A DNA stretch of 64,000 nt from Streptomyces sp. NL15-2K (GTDB lineage: Bacteria > Actinomycetota > Actinomycetes > Streptomycetales > Streptomycetaceae): the NCBI RefSeq assembly GCF_030551255.1, contig NZ_CP130630.1, positions 5,809,501 to 5,873,500 on the forward strand, read 5' to 3'. How positions within the stretch are numbered: the stretch's first letter is position 1; the number at the start of each line of letters is the position of its first letter. Shown here in pieces: positions 27,681-35,096 of the stretch. A program made the translations under genes and the position numbers. The notes below the pieces were generated by a model. The model did no database searches and was not told the DNA's origin. It was given only the letters and a program-made list of their open reading frames with translations.

Positions 27681-28223
27681 ATGGAGATGCCGAGGAACGA
27701 AAGGTCGCCGGAGAACCCTCAGATCCTGGTCGTGGGCCAGGACGGGATGGCTCTCGGCGGCGGAGGCGACGAGGACTCCCGTGAGGTTCCCGTGACGGAG
27801 ATGGTCGAGCAGCCGGCGAAGGTCATGCGGATCGGAAGCATGATCAAGCAGCTGCTCGAAGAGGTCCGCGCGGCTCCCCTGGACGAGGCGAGCCGGGTCC
27901 GCCTCAAGGAGATCCACGCCAGTTCAGTCAAGGAGCTGGAGGACGGTCTCGCCCCGGACCTCGTCGAGGAACTGGAGCGGCTCTCCCTGCCCTTCACGGA
28001 CGACGGGATCCCGAGTGACGCGGAACTGCGCATCGCGCAGGCCCAACTGGTCGGCTGGCTTGAGGGGCTCTTCCACGGGATCCAGACGACCCTGTTCGCC
28101 CAGCAGATGGCCGCGCGGGCCCAGCTGGAGCAGATGCGCCGCGCCCTTCCGCCGGGTGCCGGCGGTCACGAGGACGGCGACGACCCGCGCACGATGGGGC
28201 GCTCGGGCGGCCCGTACCTATAG
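27681..28223 (+). CDS. bpa: Bacterial proteasome activator Bpa (PafE)
   Basis: A 180-residue ATP-independent activator of the actinobacterial 20S proteasome. The core is almost identical to the mycobacterial protein in memory: VEQPAKVMRIGSMIKQLLEE, ELEDGLAPDLVEELERL, IAQAQLVGWLEGLFHGIQT and LFAQQMAARAQLEQMR. It forms a four-helix-bundle ring. The C-terminus GGPYL provides the HbYX-type tail that docks into the proteasome and opens its gate. ATG 27681 begins MEMPRNERS; in-frame GTG 27663 is an alternative. Followed by a hairpin terminator. Confidence 0.95.
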   Translation: MEMPRNERSPENPQILVVGQDGMALGGGGDEDSREVPVTEMVEQPAKVMRIGSMIKQLLEEVRAAPLDEASRVRLKEIHASSVKELEDGLAPDLVEELERLSLPFTDDGIPSDAELRIAQAQLVGWLEGLFHGIQTTLFAQQMAARAQLEQMRRALPPGAGGHEDGDDPRTMGRSGGPYL

Positions 28224-28244
28224 GTCATGTAGGGACACGGTGAT

Positions 28245-28281
28245 GGGGAGGCCCGACCATAGGGAGCGCCCGGGCCTTCCC
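28245..28281 (+). terminator. Hairpin terminator after bpa
   Basis: GGGGAGGCCCG and CGGGCCTTCCC form an 11-bp stem with one G-T type mismatch and a 15-nt loop, starting 21 bp after the bpa stop. No U-run follows, as is usual in Streptomyces. Confidence 0.65.
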
Positions 28282-28363
28282 GCGCTCGTGGCGGGATTGT
28301 GTAGGCACGGCGTTACCGCGTCACCAGCGGAGGCATTAAGCGGGGGCCATGCGACTTGAACAT

Positions 28364-28521
28364 CTAGTGTGCGCAACTTTCGGTGAGGCGGACTACCGGC
28401 CTGTTCGCGTCCTTGGAGTAGTGGACGGCGATGTGCCGCGGATGTTGAGGGCGACTTGGAGGCCCTCGCCGTGCGCGCCGCTGTAGCTGGACGTGACGAA
28501 CTCGAAGTGGCACCGGCTCAC
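28364..28521 (-). pseudogene. Frameshifted DUF397 gene copy
   Basis: The GTG at 28521 overlaps the stop of the intact DUF397 gene (GTGA). The frame encodes RCHFEFVTSSYSGAHGEG, then LQVALNIRG, which is clearly DUF397. After that it shifts: the continuation HIAVHYSKDANRPVVRLT lies in the -1 frame from about 28440 and stops at 28364. In the original frame it stops at 28393. The final helix of the domain is missing too. It is a decaying tandem duplicate of the upstream gene. Confidence 0.8.
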
Positions 28522-28694
28522 AGCGCAGTGGTGAACGCTCTCCATGCGGTGGGTGTGAGCTGGAGTATGGGCCCGTCCGGGTCCTTGGAATCGCGGACGG
28601 CGACTGTGCTGGGGATGTTGCGGGCGACTTCGATGCACTCCTGGCCGGCGTTACCGCCGCTGTAGCTGGACTTGACGAACTCGTATACGGGCAC
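28518..28694 (-). CDS. DUF397 domain protein (small)
   Basis: A 58-residue protein: VPVYEFVKSSYSGGNAGQ, then ECIEVARNI, VAVRDSKDPDGP and a final WRAFTTAL. This is the complete DUF397 pattern (SSYS..G..C.EVA...VRDSKDPDG). DUF397 proteins accompany WhiJ/AbaA-type XRE regulators in Streptomyces development and are thought to modulate them. GTG 28694 lies 8 bp after the XRE gene's stop, with AAGGAG (the last codons of the XRE gene) 11 nt before it. Confidence 0.88.
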   Translation of the reverse strand: MPVYEFVKSSYSGGNAGQECIEVARNIPSTVAVRDSKDPDGPILQLTPTAWRAFTTAL

Positions 28695-28699
28695 GCCGA

Positions 28700-29578
28700 C
28701 TACATCTCCTTCAGGATCCCGTCGATCAGTCTGACCGAGTTCCGCTGTGCGAGGCTCAGCCGCGTGATGCGCTCGAAGAGCCCGTTGTGGTGGTCGGCAT
28801 CAGTATTGCTCTCCAACCAGACCGTCGACGAGGTGGTATCCACGTGGACCACGTCCAGCGCGCCCGGTTCGGCGAACGACACGATGGTGAAGGCGCTGGT
28901 CATGCCCGGATGTGCGCCCGCAAGGTACGGGAGCACCTGAAGCTTCACGTTCGGCCACCGTGCCATATCCAGCAGGTGCTCCAACTGGGCCCGCATGACG
29001 TCTCGCCCACCGACCAGTTGGCGTAGCGCACCCTCGTGCACCACCGCCCACAATTCCAGGGGACTCTCTCCGCCAAGCCGAGCCTGCCGCGCCATGCGGG
29101 ACTCTACGAACGGTTCGATCTCGTCCAGGTCCTCCCAGTGACCGTTGCCCACCGCGAGCGCCCGCGCGTAGTCCGCTGTCTGCAACAGTCCTGGGATGAC
29201 GGCTAGTTGCCACGTCCGGACGTTAGTTGCGATGTCCTCGAGTGCCACATACTCGACCATCGCCTGAAGCTGCGGGTACTGGTTCCACCAGCCGTTTGTC
29301 CTGCGCCGCTCTCGGTCTGCCTTCGCGAGGGCCAGTAGCCTCCCGATCACGATCTCGTCATTCTCACCGTACAGATGGCACAGTGCCCTGACGTCGGGGT
29401 CACGCATCGGCACTTGCCCGCGCTCGATCTTTGCGACCTTAGTGACCGACGCGGTCAGCGCCTCGGCTGCATGCGTCTGGCGCAGGTTGCACGCCTCCCG
29501 CATGCGCAGCAGTTCTCCTCCGAGCCTGCGCCCGAGGACGGTTGTGATCGTCCGTCCGCGGTCAGGGTTGTTACCCAT
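28700..29578 (-). CDS. XRE-family regulator with DUF5753 (WhiJ-like)
   Basis: A 292-residue protein. The N-terminal HTH (residues ~17-70) has LGGELLRMREACNLRQTHAA and VTKVAKIERGQVPMRDPDVR. The rest is DUF5753 (WWNQYPQLQAMVEY, QLAVIPGLLQTADYARAL, LPYLAGAHPGMTSAFTIVSF). This is the WhiJ/AbaA-OrfB architecture of Streptomyces. Partners are adjacent: DUF397 downstream and an ATPase gene divergent at 29831. Target genes are unknown. Confidence 0.9.
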   Translation of the reverse strand: MGNNPDRGRTITTVLGRRLGGELLRMREACNLRQTHAAEALTASVTKVAKIERGQVPMRDPDVRALCHLYGENDEIVIGRLLALAKADRERRRTNGWWNQYPQLQAMVEYVALEDIATNVRTWQLAVIPGLLQTADYARALAVGNGHWEDLDEIEPFVESRMARQARLGGESPLELWAVVHEGALRQLVGGRDVMRAQLEHLLDMARWPNVKLQVLPYLAGAHPGMTSAFTIVSFAEPGALDVVHVDTTSSTVWLESNTDADHHNGLFERITRLSLAQRNSVRLIDGILKEM

Positions 29579-29830
29579 GCAGTGATCCTTCCCGATGAGG
29601 CGACCCAGTCTGTAGCCCCTTGCGAACCACCCACAACCTGGGCAGAGAAATTTCTGCCCAGTTCGATTGCTGCCAATGCCCGCTCGACGCTACCGTGGGT
29701 GCTCAATCACTTACTCAGTGACCCCATTTGGTGGTAGCGCCGTGCTGCCCACACCCGAAATCGCACGGCGGAGCCAGTCCTCAATTGCCATCGGCCGGGG
29801 CCCCGGCACCGCACACGGAGGTGTGTTTCT

Positions 29831-30262
29831 GTGACCGACTCCTGTCCCACCCCTCACGTCCCCAAGGGCTACGACCGCTATGACGCCGTCAGCTACAGCC
29901 CGTACCCCCGCAGCATCGCCCTCGCACGCAGACGCGTTGCCCAACTCGTCGCCGACTGGGGCCACCCCAGCGCCGCTGGCGACGCGGCGCTGCTGACAAG
30001 CGAGTTGTGTACGAACGCCTTACTGCACGGTTGTCTGCGAGACCGCCTGTTCCGCGTTGAGACGTCTCTGTCCAGCACTGCACTGCGCGTCGCCGTTACC
30101 GACCCGAGAGGAGAACGGCTTCCGAACGCTCGTATCTCCAACACCAATGACCAGTTCGGCCGCGGGCTGCTCATCGTCCGTACACTCGCTGCCCGATGGG
30201 ACGTAGAGAGACTCACCGTGGGCAAGACGGTCTGGGCGGAGTGCGCCATGGAAGCGCCTTGA
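29831..30262 (+). CDS. RsbW-like ATP-binding protein (HATPase_c_2)
   Basis: A 143-residue GHKL-fold protein like anti-sigma factor kinases and AbaA-OrfA. The N box is LLTSELCTNALLHG and the G1/G2 region is VTDPRGERLPNARI .. QFGRGLLIVRTLAARW. A TTA leucine codon at 30020-30022 makes translation dependent on the bldA tRNA, typical of accessory/developmental genes. GTG 29831. Divergent from the XRE gene; the 250 bp between them contains no other gene. Confidence 0.85.
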   Translation: MTDSCPTPHVPKGYDRYDAVSYSPYPRSIALARRRVAQLVADWGHPSAAGDAALLTSELCTNALLHGCLRDRLFRVETSLSSTALRVAVTDPRGERLPNARISNTNDQFGRGLLIVRTLAARWDVERLTVGKTVWAECAMEAP

Positions 30263-30597
30263 TGTATCCCCGGCTGAGTCGGGAGGAATTCGGAGAGTAT
30301 TCCTGGGCTGAATGACTTACCTGGAGTCGAAAGACAAAGGGGACCGTAGCATGTCAGGAAAGCGGTGGCCGGGTCCAGGTATCAGGGACGGTGTGCCGCG
30401 AGGCCCGCGCGATACGGCGAAAGCTGGATTGCCTGAACCCCAATCTCCAGTCGATTAAAATACGGATCCGCCGGAATGATACCCGAAACCGGCGCTGCCT
30501 CCTGCGTCGGTGACTTCTGCCAGCCGACGCAACTCCGGGAGCCAGGACGATTCCCAGCGAGGGAATTCAAGGAGATGAGTGGGGCGCCTAAGTCGCG

Positions 30598-31701
30598 CTA
30601 GTGTCGTGTGAATGAAGTTCTTGGACGTTTGGGTGTGGCGTGTTCGAGGATTTCGTCAGCGGTCTTGGTCCAGGTGAACGGCTGGCAGCGGTCGTTGTAG
30701 GCGTCGATGTAGCGGCGGATGGCGTCGGTGAGGTCGGCGACCGAGGTGAAGGTGCCGCGGCGTATGGCCTGGCGCGTGATGATGCCGAAGAAGATTTCCA
30801 CCAGGTTCAGCCACGAGCAGGAGGTCGGGGTGAAGTGCAGGGTGATCCGCGGGTTCTTCGCCAGCCACGCCTTCACGCGGGGGTGCTTGTGGGTGGCGTA
30901 GTTGTCGGCGACCACGTGCAGCTTCACCCTCGGGTGGGCCTTGGCGACCTGCTTGAGGAAGCGCAGGAACTCGTCGTTGCGGTGCCGGTCGTAGCAGGCG
31001 TCGGCGGTGATCTTCCCGGTGGCGACGTCCAGGGCGGCGAACAAGGTGGTGGTGCCGTGGCGGACGTAGTCGTGGGTGCGCCGCTCCGCCAGGCCCGGCC
31101 GGACCGGCAGCATCGGGGCGGTCCGGTCCAGCGCCTGGATCTGCGACTTCTCATCGACGCAGACCACCACCGCCTTCTCCGGCGGGGCCAGGTACAGCCC
31201 GACCACGTCGCGGACCTTGGCCTCCAGTTCCGGGTCGGTGGAGAACTTGAACGTCTCGCTCCGCCAGGGCTGGATCTTCCACTTGCGCCACACCTTGGCC
31301 ACCGCGACGTTGGACAGGCGCAGTTCGGCGGCGAGCAGCCGGGAGGACCAGTGGGTCACGCCAAGTTTTTCCGGCGGGCCCTCCAGGGTCCGCACCACCA
31401 CTTCGGCCTCGTCCACGGTGCCGGGCCGGCCCGAGCGAGGCCGGTCCTCCAGCCCGGACAGGCCGGCCGAGCGGTACCGGCCGCGCCAGGTCACCACCGT
31501 CTGCCGGGAGAGCTCAAGCCGCCGCGCGATCTCGGTGTTCGAAGTGCCTTCCGAGGCAAGGAGCACGATCCGGGCCCGCGTCACCAGCCCCGACGGGGAC
31601 GACGGCGAGCGGACCCACGAACGCAGAACCTTACGGTCCGCATCGGACACGGCCAACGGCAGGGCGACAGGCATACGCCATTCAACCGCACCCCAGTTCA
31701 T
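30598..31701 (-). CDS. IS630-family transposase
   Basis: A 367-residue DDE transposase. An N-terminal helix-turn-helix pair is present (TRARIVLLASEGTSNTEIAR, then RLELSRQTVVTWRGRYR). The catalytic domain carries VVCVDEKSQIQALDR (first Asp), HVVADNYATHKHPRV (second Asp) and TPTSCSWLNLVEIFFG (Glu), the IS630 DDE signature. The TAG stop is completed by the TA target duplication plus one flanking base. The start codon abuts the right inverted repeat; a later ATG (MPVALPL) is also possible. The frame is unbroken, so the element may be active. Confidence 0.93.
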   Translation of the reverse strand: MNWGAVEWRMPVALPLAVSDADRKVLRSWVRSPSSPSGLVTRARIVLLASEGTSNTEIARRLELSRQTVVTWRGRYRSAGLSGLEDRPRSGRPGTVDEAEVVVRTLEGPPEKLGVTHWSSRLLAAELRLSNVAVAKVWRKWKIQPWRSETFKFSTDPELEAKVRDVVGLYLAPPEKAVVVCVDEKSQIQALDRTAPMLPVRPGLAERRTHDYVRHGTTTLFAALDVATGKITADACYDRHRNDEFLRFLKQVAKAHPRVKLHVVADNYATHKHPRVKAWLAKNPRITLHFTPTSCSWLNLVEIFFGIITRQAIRRGTFTSVADLTDAIRRYIDAYNDRCQPFTWTKTADEILEHATPKRPRTSFTRH

Positions 31702-31728
31702 CGTCCAAGGACTTCATTCACACGACAC
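30601..31728 (-). mobile_element. IS630-family insertion sequence, intact
   Basis: Twenty-seven-bp terminal inverted repeats (30601-30627 and 31702-31728, beginning GTGTCGTGTGAATGAAG) match at 26 of 27 positions. The element is flanked by TA on both sides (30599-30600, 31729-31730), the target duplication of IS630/Tc1 elements. It carries one intact transposase gene. It sits in domain I of the group II intron, so it arrived after the intron. Confidence 0.93.
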
Positions 31729-31902
31729 TAGACACGTACATCAAGACGAACCATGGGATCACCTAAAGGGCGCGAGCCCCATGGTGACGGAGTGTCCGTA
31801 GTAGTCGCAGGGGTAACGGCCTGCCGTGGGGTCCGGGAGAGCCGGAATCAGGGCGAAGGGACACAGGTGACATGGGATCCACAAGACCGGAAGGTATGCG
31901 TA

Positions 31903-33726
31903 ATGCAGACTGCCGAAGCGGTACTTGAAATCCTCCGTGAACGCGGCAGGCGGAACCTGCCGTGCAACGAGCTCTATCGACAGATGTTCAACCCGCAGTT
32001 GTATCTCCTGGCCCACGGCCGCATCTACTCCAACCAGGGAGCGATGACACCCGGGGCCACGGGCGAAACCGCAGACGGCATGTCCCTGGAAAAGATCGGA
32101 AGCATCATCGATGCGTTACGCCACGAGCGGTTCCGCTTCAAACCGGTCAAGCGGGTCCTCATCCCGAAAAGGAACGGTAAGACGAGGCCGCTGGGCCTGC
32201 CGCCATGGACGGACAAGCTGGTGGGCGAGGTGATGCGCCTCCTCCTGGAGGCATACTTCGAGCCCCGGTTCTCCGACCACTCACACGGTTTCCGTCCCCG
32301 ACGGGGCTGCCACACCGCACTGAGCGAGGTGGCACGCACCTGGACCGGGACAACATGGTTCATCGAGGGAGACATCGCCAAGTGCTTCGACTCACTAGAC
32401 CATCAAGTGATGCTCGAAACCCTGGGCGAAAAGATCCACGACAACCGGTTCCTGCGGCTCGTGCACAACATGCTCAAAGCCGGATACCTGGAAGACTGGA
32501 CCTGGAACGCGACGCTCAGCGGCACGCCGCAAGGCGGGGTTTTATCCCCGGTCCTGTCCAACATCTATCTGCACAAACTGGACGTCTTTGTCGAGACAGT
32601 TCTCATGCCGGAATACACCCGTGGGAAACTCAGGGCGAGAAACCCTGAATACCGCCGGGTCGAAGCGGCTGTCCAGCGAGCACGCTGGCGCGAAGACCGC
32701 GCCGAAGTGCGCGCCCTGCGCAAGCGGCTGCACACCCTCCCGAGCCAGGACATGTCCGACCCGGGATACCGCCGCCTGCGCTACGTGCGATACGCCGACG
32801 ACACCCTCATCGGGTTCACCGGACCCAAGGCCGAAGCCGAAGAAATCAAACAGCGACTGGCCCAGTTCCTTCGAGACGACCTCAAGCTGGAACTTTCCCA
32901 GGAAAAGACGCTGATCACCCACGCCAGAACCGGCGCGGCACGATTCCTCGGATATGAGATCACCGTCCGCAGGGACGACCGCAGATCGGAACGGAAAAGA
33001 GGCCGCCGGCGACAGCGCCGGTCGACCAACGGAACCGTTGCGCTGCACGTCCCCAAGGACGTGATCAAGGCCAAATGTGCCCCATACCTGGAACGCGGAA
33101 AACCCGCGCGACAGCCCTCGATGCTTCACTACGACGACTACACGCTCGTCAACATCTACGGCGCCAGGTACCGCGGAATCGTTAACTACTACCTGCTGGC
33201 CGGTGACGTCTTCCGACTGAACCGGTTGCACTGGGTCATGCAGTCCTCGCTGCTGTGCTCCCTGGCGAACAAGCACCGCTCGACCATGTCGAAGATGGCC
33301 CGCAAGTACAAGGTCACCATCGACACCCCGGCCGGGCCACGCAAGTGCCTCCAGGCAGCCACCACCCGCGCCCCGAGCAGGAAACCGCTGGTCGCACAGT
33401 TCGGTGGCATTCCACTCCAACGGCACAAGGCCGCGGTCCTGACCGACCGCGATCCTGCCCAACGCCAGCCTCGGCGAAGCGAGTTGACAAGGCGGCTGCT
33501 GGCCGGACTCTGCGAACTGTGCGGACAGACCGCACAGATCCAGGTCCACCAGATCCGCCGACTCGCCGACCTCGACCGGCTCGGACAGACGCAGCCCGAC
33601 TGGGCCGTCCTCATGGCCAGGAAACGGCGCAAGACCCTCATGGTCTGCCCGCCCTGTCACGAAGGCATCCACGACGGCCGCAAAGCCGCAGTTCACGGCA
33701 GTCACTGGAGAGCCCGTTGCGGTTAA
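31903..33726 (+). CDS. ltrA: Group II intron-encoded reverse transcriptase/maturase with HNH domain
   Basis: A 607-residue intron-encoded protein. Reverse transcriptase blocks run from VLIPKRNGKTRPLGLPPWTD to the catalytic YADD at residues 297-300 (RYVRYADDTLIGF); TPQGGVLSPVLSNIYL is RT block 4. The maturase (X) domain follows (YGARYRGIVNYYLLAGDV). The C-terminal endonuclease has CELC near 537 and CPPCHEGIHDGR, an HNH-type zinc pattern. ATG 31903 starts MQTAEAVLEIL. The stop codon lies inside intron domain V. A TTA codon occurs in the block GGVLSPV. No frame damage. Confidence 0.93.
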   Translation: MQTAEAVLEILRERGRRNLPCNELYRQMFNPQLYLLAHGRIYSNQGAMTPGATGETADGMSLEKIGSIIDALRHERFRFKPVKRVLIPKRNGKTRPLGLPPWTDKLVGEVMRLLLEAYFEPRFSDHSHGFRPRRGCHTALSEVARTWTGTTWFIEGDIAKCFDSLDHQVMLETLGEKIHDNRFLRLVHNMLKAGYLEDWTWNATLSGTPQGGVLSPVLSNIYLHKLDVFVETVLMPEYTRGKLRARNPEYRRVEAAVQRARWREDRAEVRALRKRLHTLPSQDMSDPGYRRLRYVRYADDTLIGFTGPKAEAEEIKQRLAQFLRDDLKLELSQEKTLITHARTGAARFLGYEITVRRDDRRSERKRGRRRQRRSTNGTVALHVPKDVIKAKCAPYLERGKPARQPSMLHYDDYTLVNIYGARYRGIVNYYLLAGDVFRLNRLHWVMQSSLLCSLANKHRSTMSKMARKYKVTIDTPAGPRKCLQAATTRAPSRKPLVAQFGGIPLQRHKAAVLTDRDPAQRQPRRSELTRRLLAGLCELCGQTAQIQVHQIRRLADLDRLGQTQPDWAVLMARKRRKTLMVCPPCHEGIHDGRKAAVHGSHWRARCG

Positions 33727-33743
33727 CGCCGCACGACGGGTTC
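33710..33743 (+). ncRNA. Group II intron domain V
   Basis: Exactly 34 nt: GAGCCCGT pairs with ACGGGTTC, then a CG bulge, then TGCGG pairs with CCGCA around a short loop. Length, the two-base bulge and the GAGC..GTTC ends are the catalytic domain V pattern. It overlaps the last six codons of the maturase gene. Confidence 0.85.
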
Positions 33744-33900
33744 GGGAGGAGGCCGCTGGGAAAAGGAACAGCTCCGCTGTCACCTCGCCCGGCGGCCCAC
33801 CTCACACTGAGCATTTCCGGGAGTGGCGATGCATAGCCTGCTGAACCGCCGCAGACGGCATCACGGCGATACCTTGGCCGCACGGCGAAAGGGGACGCAC

Positions 33901-34248
33901 ATGGCAGCCGAGTGGCAGAGCGCGGTGTCTGAGGCCCAGGAGGCCACCGGATTCACTGGCGACATCGTCCAGCGCACCGTGGATGGCATTGGATTCGCCC
34001 TGCGTCTCGATCGTCGCGCCGACTTCTACACGGAGCTAGGTTCCCTGTCCGACTCAGGCGGCTTCGAGGCGTTCCTCAACCACTGGTGGGCGCAGGCACT
34101 CGCCGACTCCGCCCCCGACGAGGCGACGCGCGAGCAGGCGATCGACTTCGCCGACGTAGCCGTATCCCTGTATGCCCGAGCCACCAGTGGTCCGACGTTC
34201 ACCCAAGACGAGATCGACGCCATCGCCACCGGAGCGAAAGCCATTTGA
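33901..34248 (+). CDS. Putative antitoxin paired with the RelE-type toxin
   Basis: A 115-residue acidic helical protein (MAAEWQSAVSEAQEATGF, FALRLDRRADFYTELGSLSD). No DNA-binding domain is recognised. It is placed as antitoxin because its TGA overlaps the TTG start of a RelE-like toxin gene. ATG 33901 has AAAGGGG seven bases upstream; the frame is open to 33823, but the upstream part lacks an RBS and abuts the intron end. The group II intron inserted about 95 bp upstream and may have separated the pair from its promoter. Confidence 0.6.
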   Translation: MAAEWQSAVSEAQEATGFTGDIVQRTVDGIGFALRLDRRADFYTELGSLSDSGGFEAFLNHWWAQALADSAPDEATREQAIDFADVAVSLYARATSGPTFTQDEIDAIATGAKAI

Positions 34249-34499
34249 GCTACACGATTATCTGGGAGAGGGCGGCCTGCGAAGGTCTCAAACGGCTCCG
34301 GACCCGCGACGGCGACGCAGTGGGCTCCCTCCTCAAGGCGATCAACGCCCTCACCCAGAACCCCGAACCCACGACGAGCAGCAAGCTCGGCAATACCAAC
34401 CTGCGACGCCTGCGCATTGGCCCCTACCGAGCCACTTACGAGATCGACGGTGGCACGGTCGCGATCAAGATCCTGATGATCGGCAGCACGGCGGCCTGA
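34245..34499 (+). CDS. RelE/ParE-superfamily toxin
   Basis: An 84-residue protein. SYTIIWERAACEGLKRLRTR is the RelE N-terminal strand-helix. NLRRLRIGPYRATYEIDGG and VAIKILMIGS form the basic C-terminal sheet (LR.G.YR..Y), the mRNA-interferase core. It starts at TTG 34245, overlapping the antitoxin stop by 4 nt. Residues R and Y of the RelE active site are present. Probably a type II toxin-antitoxin module. Confidence 0.82.
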   Translation: MSYTIIWERAACEGLKRLRTRDGDAVGSLLKAINALTQNPEPTTSSKLGNTNLRRLRIGPYRATYEIDGGTVAIKILMIGSTAA

Positions 34500-34540
34500 A
34501 GGCTGCATGCTGCGGGCACGCTCAACCCGCAGGCCTCCTC

Positions 34541-34587
34541 AAATCAGGCTGGGCCAGTCCCGACTCGGGACTGGCCCAGCCTGATTT
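34541..34587. terminator. Perfect 23-bp hairpin, bidirectional terminator
   Basis: Arms 34541-34563 and 34565-34587 are perfectly complementary around a single C. The stem begins AAATCAGGCTGGGCCAG and ends in CTGATTT, giving an A-run on one side and a T-run on the other. It sits between the convergent toxin and secreted-protein genes, so it can end both transcripts. Confidence 0.92.
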
Positions 34588-34593
34588 GTGCAT

Positions 34594-35013
34594 CTACCAG
34601 TTCGGATTCGTAGCGGACACCCATGTGCCACACATGTTCAGCTGGTCATTGCCTTCCATGACAGCCACATCTATGCCGGCCCGCTTGATGCCAGCCGAGT
34701 CATAGGCATATGTCTCCCAGGTCTGAGTGTTGCCGCTTCCTCCGTAGTTGTGGCGCCAACCCCAGACGTGAACAGAACCATCGGCCTTGTGCGTCACAAG
34801 TCGAATTGCGACGTGGTGTCCGTCGGCCTTCGTGTCCGAGACCACGAACTGGAGAGGCTGGAGACGGTACTTCCCGCTCCATTGAAAGGCGAAAGACCCG
34901 CTGGCGCCCGACGTGGAGCAAGAGTCGCTCACAGCAGCGGCGGGCGTGGCAATAGCGGGCACGACAAGGGCCGCCATCGTGGCAGCGAGAGCGATAGTCA
35001 GTCGTCGCCTCAT
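34594..35013 (-). CDS. Small secreted protein
   Basis: A 139-residue protein. The Sec signal peptide is MRRRLTIALAATMAALVVPA, then IATPAAAVSDS, with cleavage expected after AAA. The mature ~110 residues contain two Cys (DSCSTSG and NMCGTW), likely one disulfide, and several Trp/Tyr (VHVWGWRHNYGGSGNTQTWE). No family recognised. ATG 35013 is preferred for the signal peptide; the frame extends to 35049. Confidence 0.7.
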   Translation of the reverse strand: MRRRLTIALAATMAALVVPAIATPAAAVSDSCSTSGASGSFAFQWSGKYRLQPLQFVVSDTKADGHHVAIRLVTHKADGSVHVWGWRHNYGGSGNTQTWETYAYDSAGIKRAGIDVAVMEGNDQLNMCGTWVSATNPNW

Positions 35014-35096
35014 ATAAGATCCCACCCCTTCTTGAATTTTCGCGATCACACTATGGGGTGGTCATGAGCAGGTCAAGAGGGGCTTTCGTGTGCGGC

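Larger units (their letters stand above)
30391..33805 (+). mobile_element. Group II intron interrupted by an IS630-family element
   Basis: The 5' end is placed at GTGTG (30391), fitting the GUGYG intron start. It is followed by structured RNA-like sequence up to 30600 that continues after the IS element at 31731 (CCATGGGATCACC .. GGTGACGGAGTGTCCGTAG). The intron-encoded protein follows. Domain V (33710-33743) and a domain VI stem (GGCCGCTGGG / CCCGGCGGCC) with an unpaired A seven bases from the 3' end place the 3' boundary at CTCAC, 33805. Without the IS the intron is about 2.28 kb. Boundaries are inferred from motifs, not from an uninterrupted copy. Confidence 0.75.

Noticed and set aside
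30263..30390. Exon gene interrupted by the group II intron
   Set aside because: Joining 30390 to 33806 gives only a short frame (ATG TCA .. GAC GAC TGA, 14 codons), so the intron appears to sit in an intergenic region.
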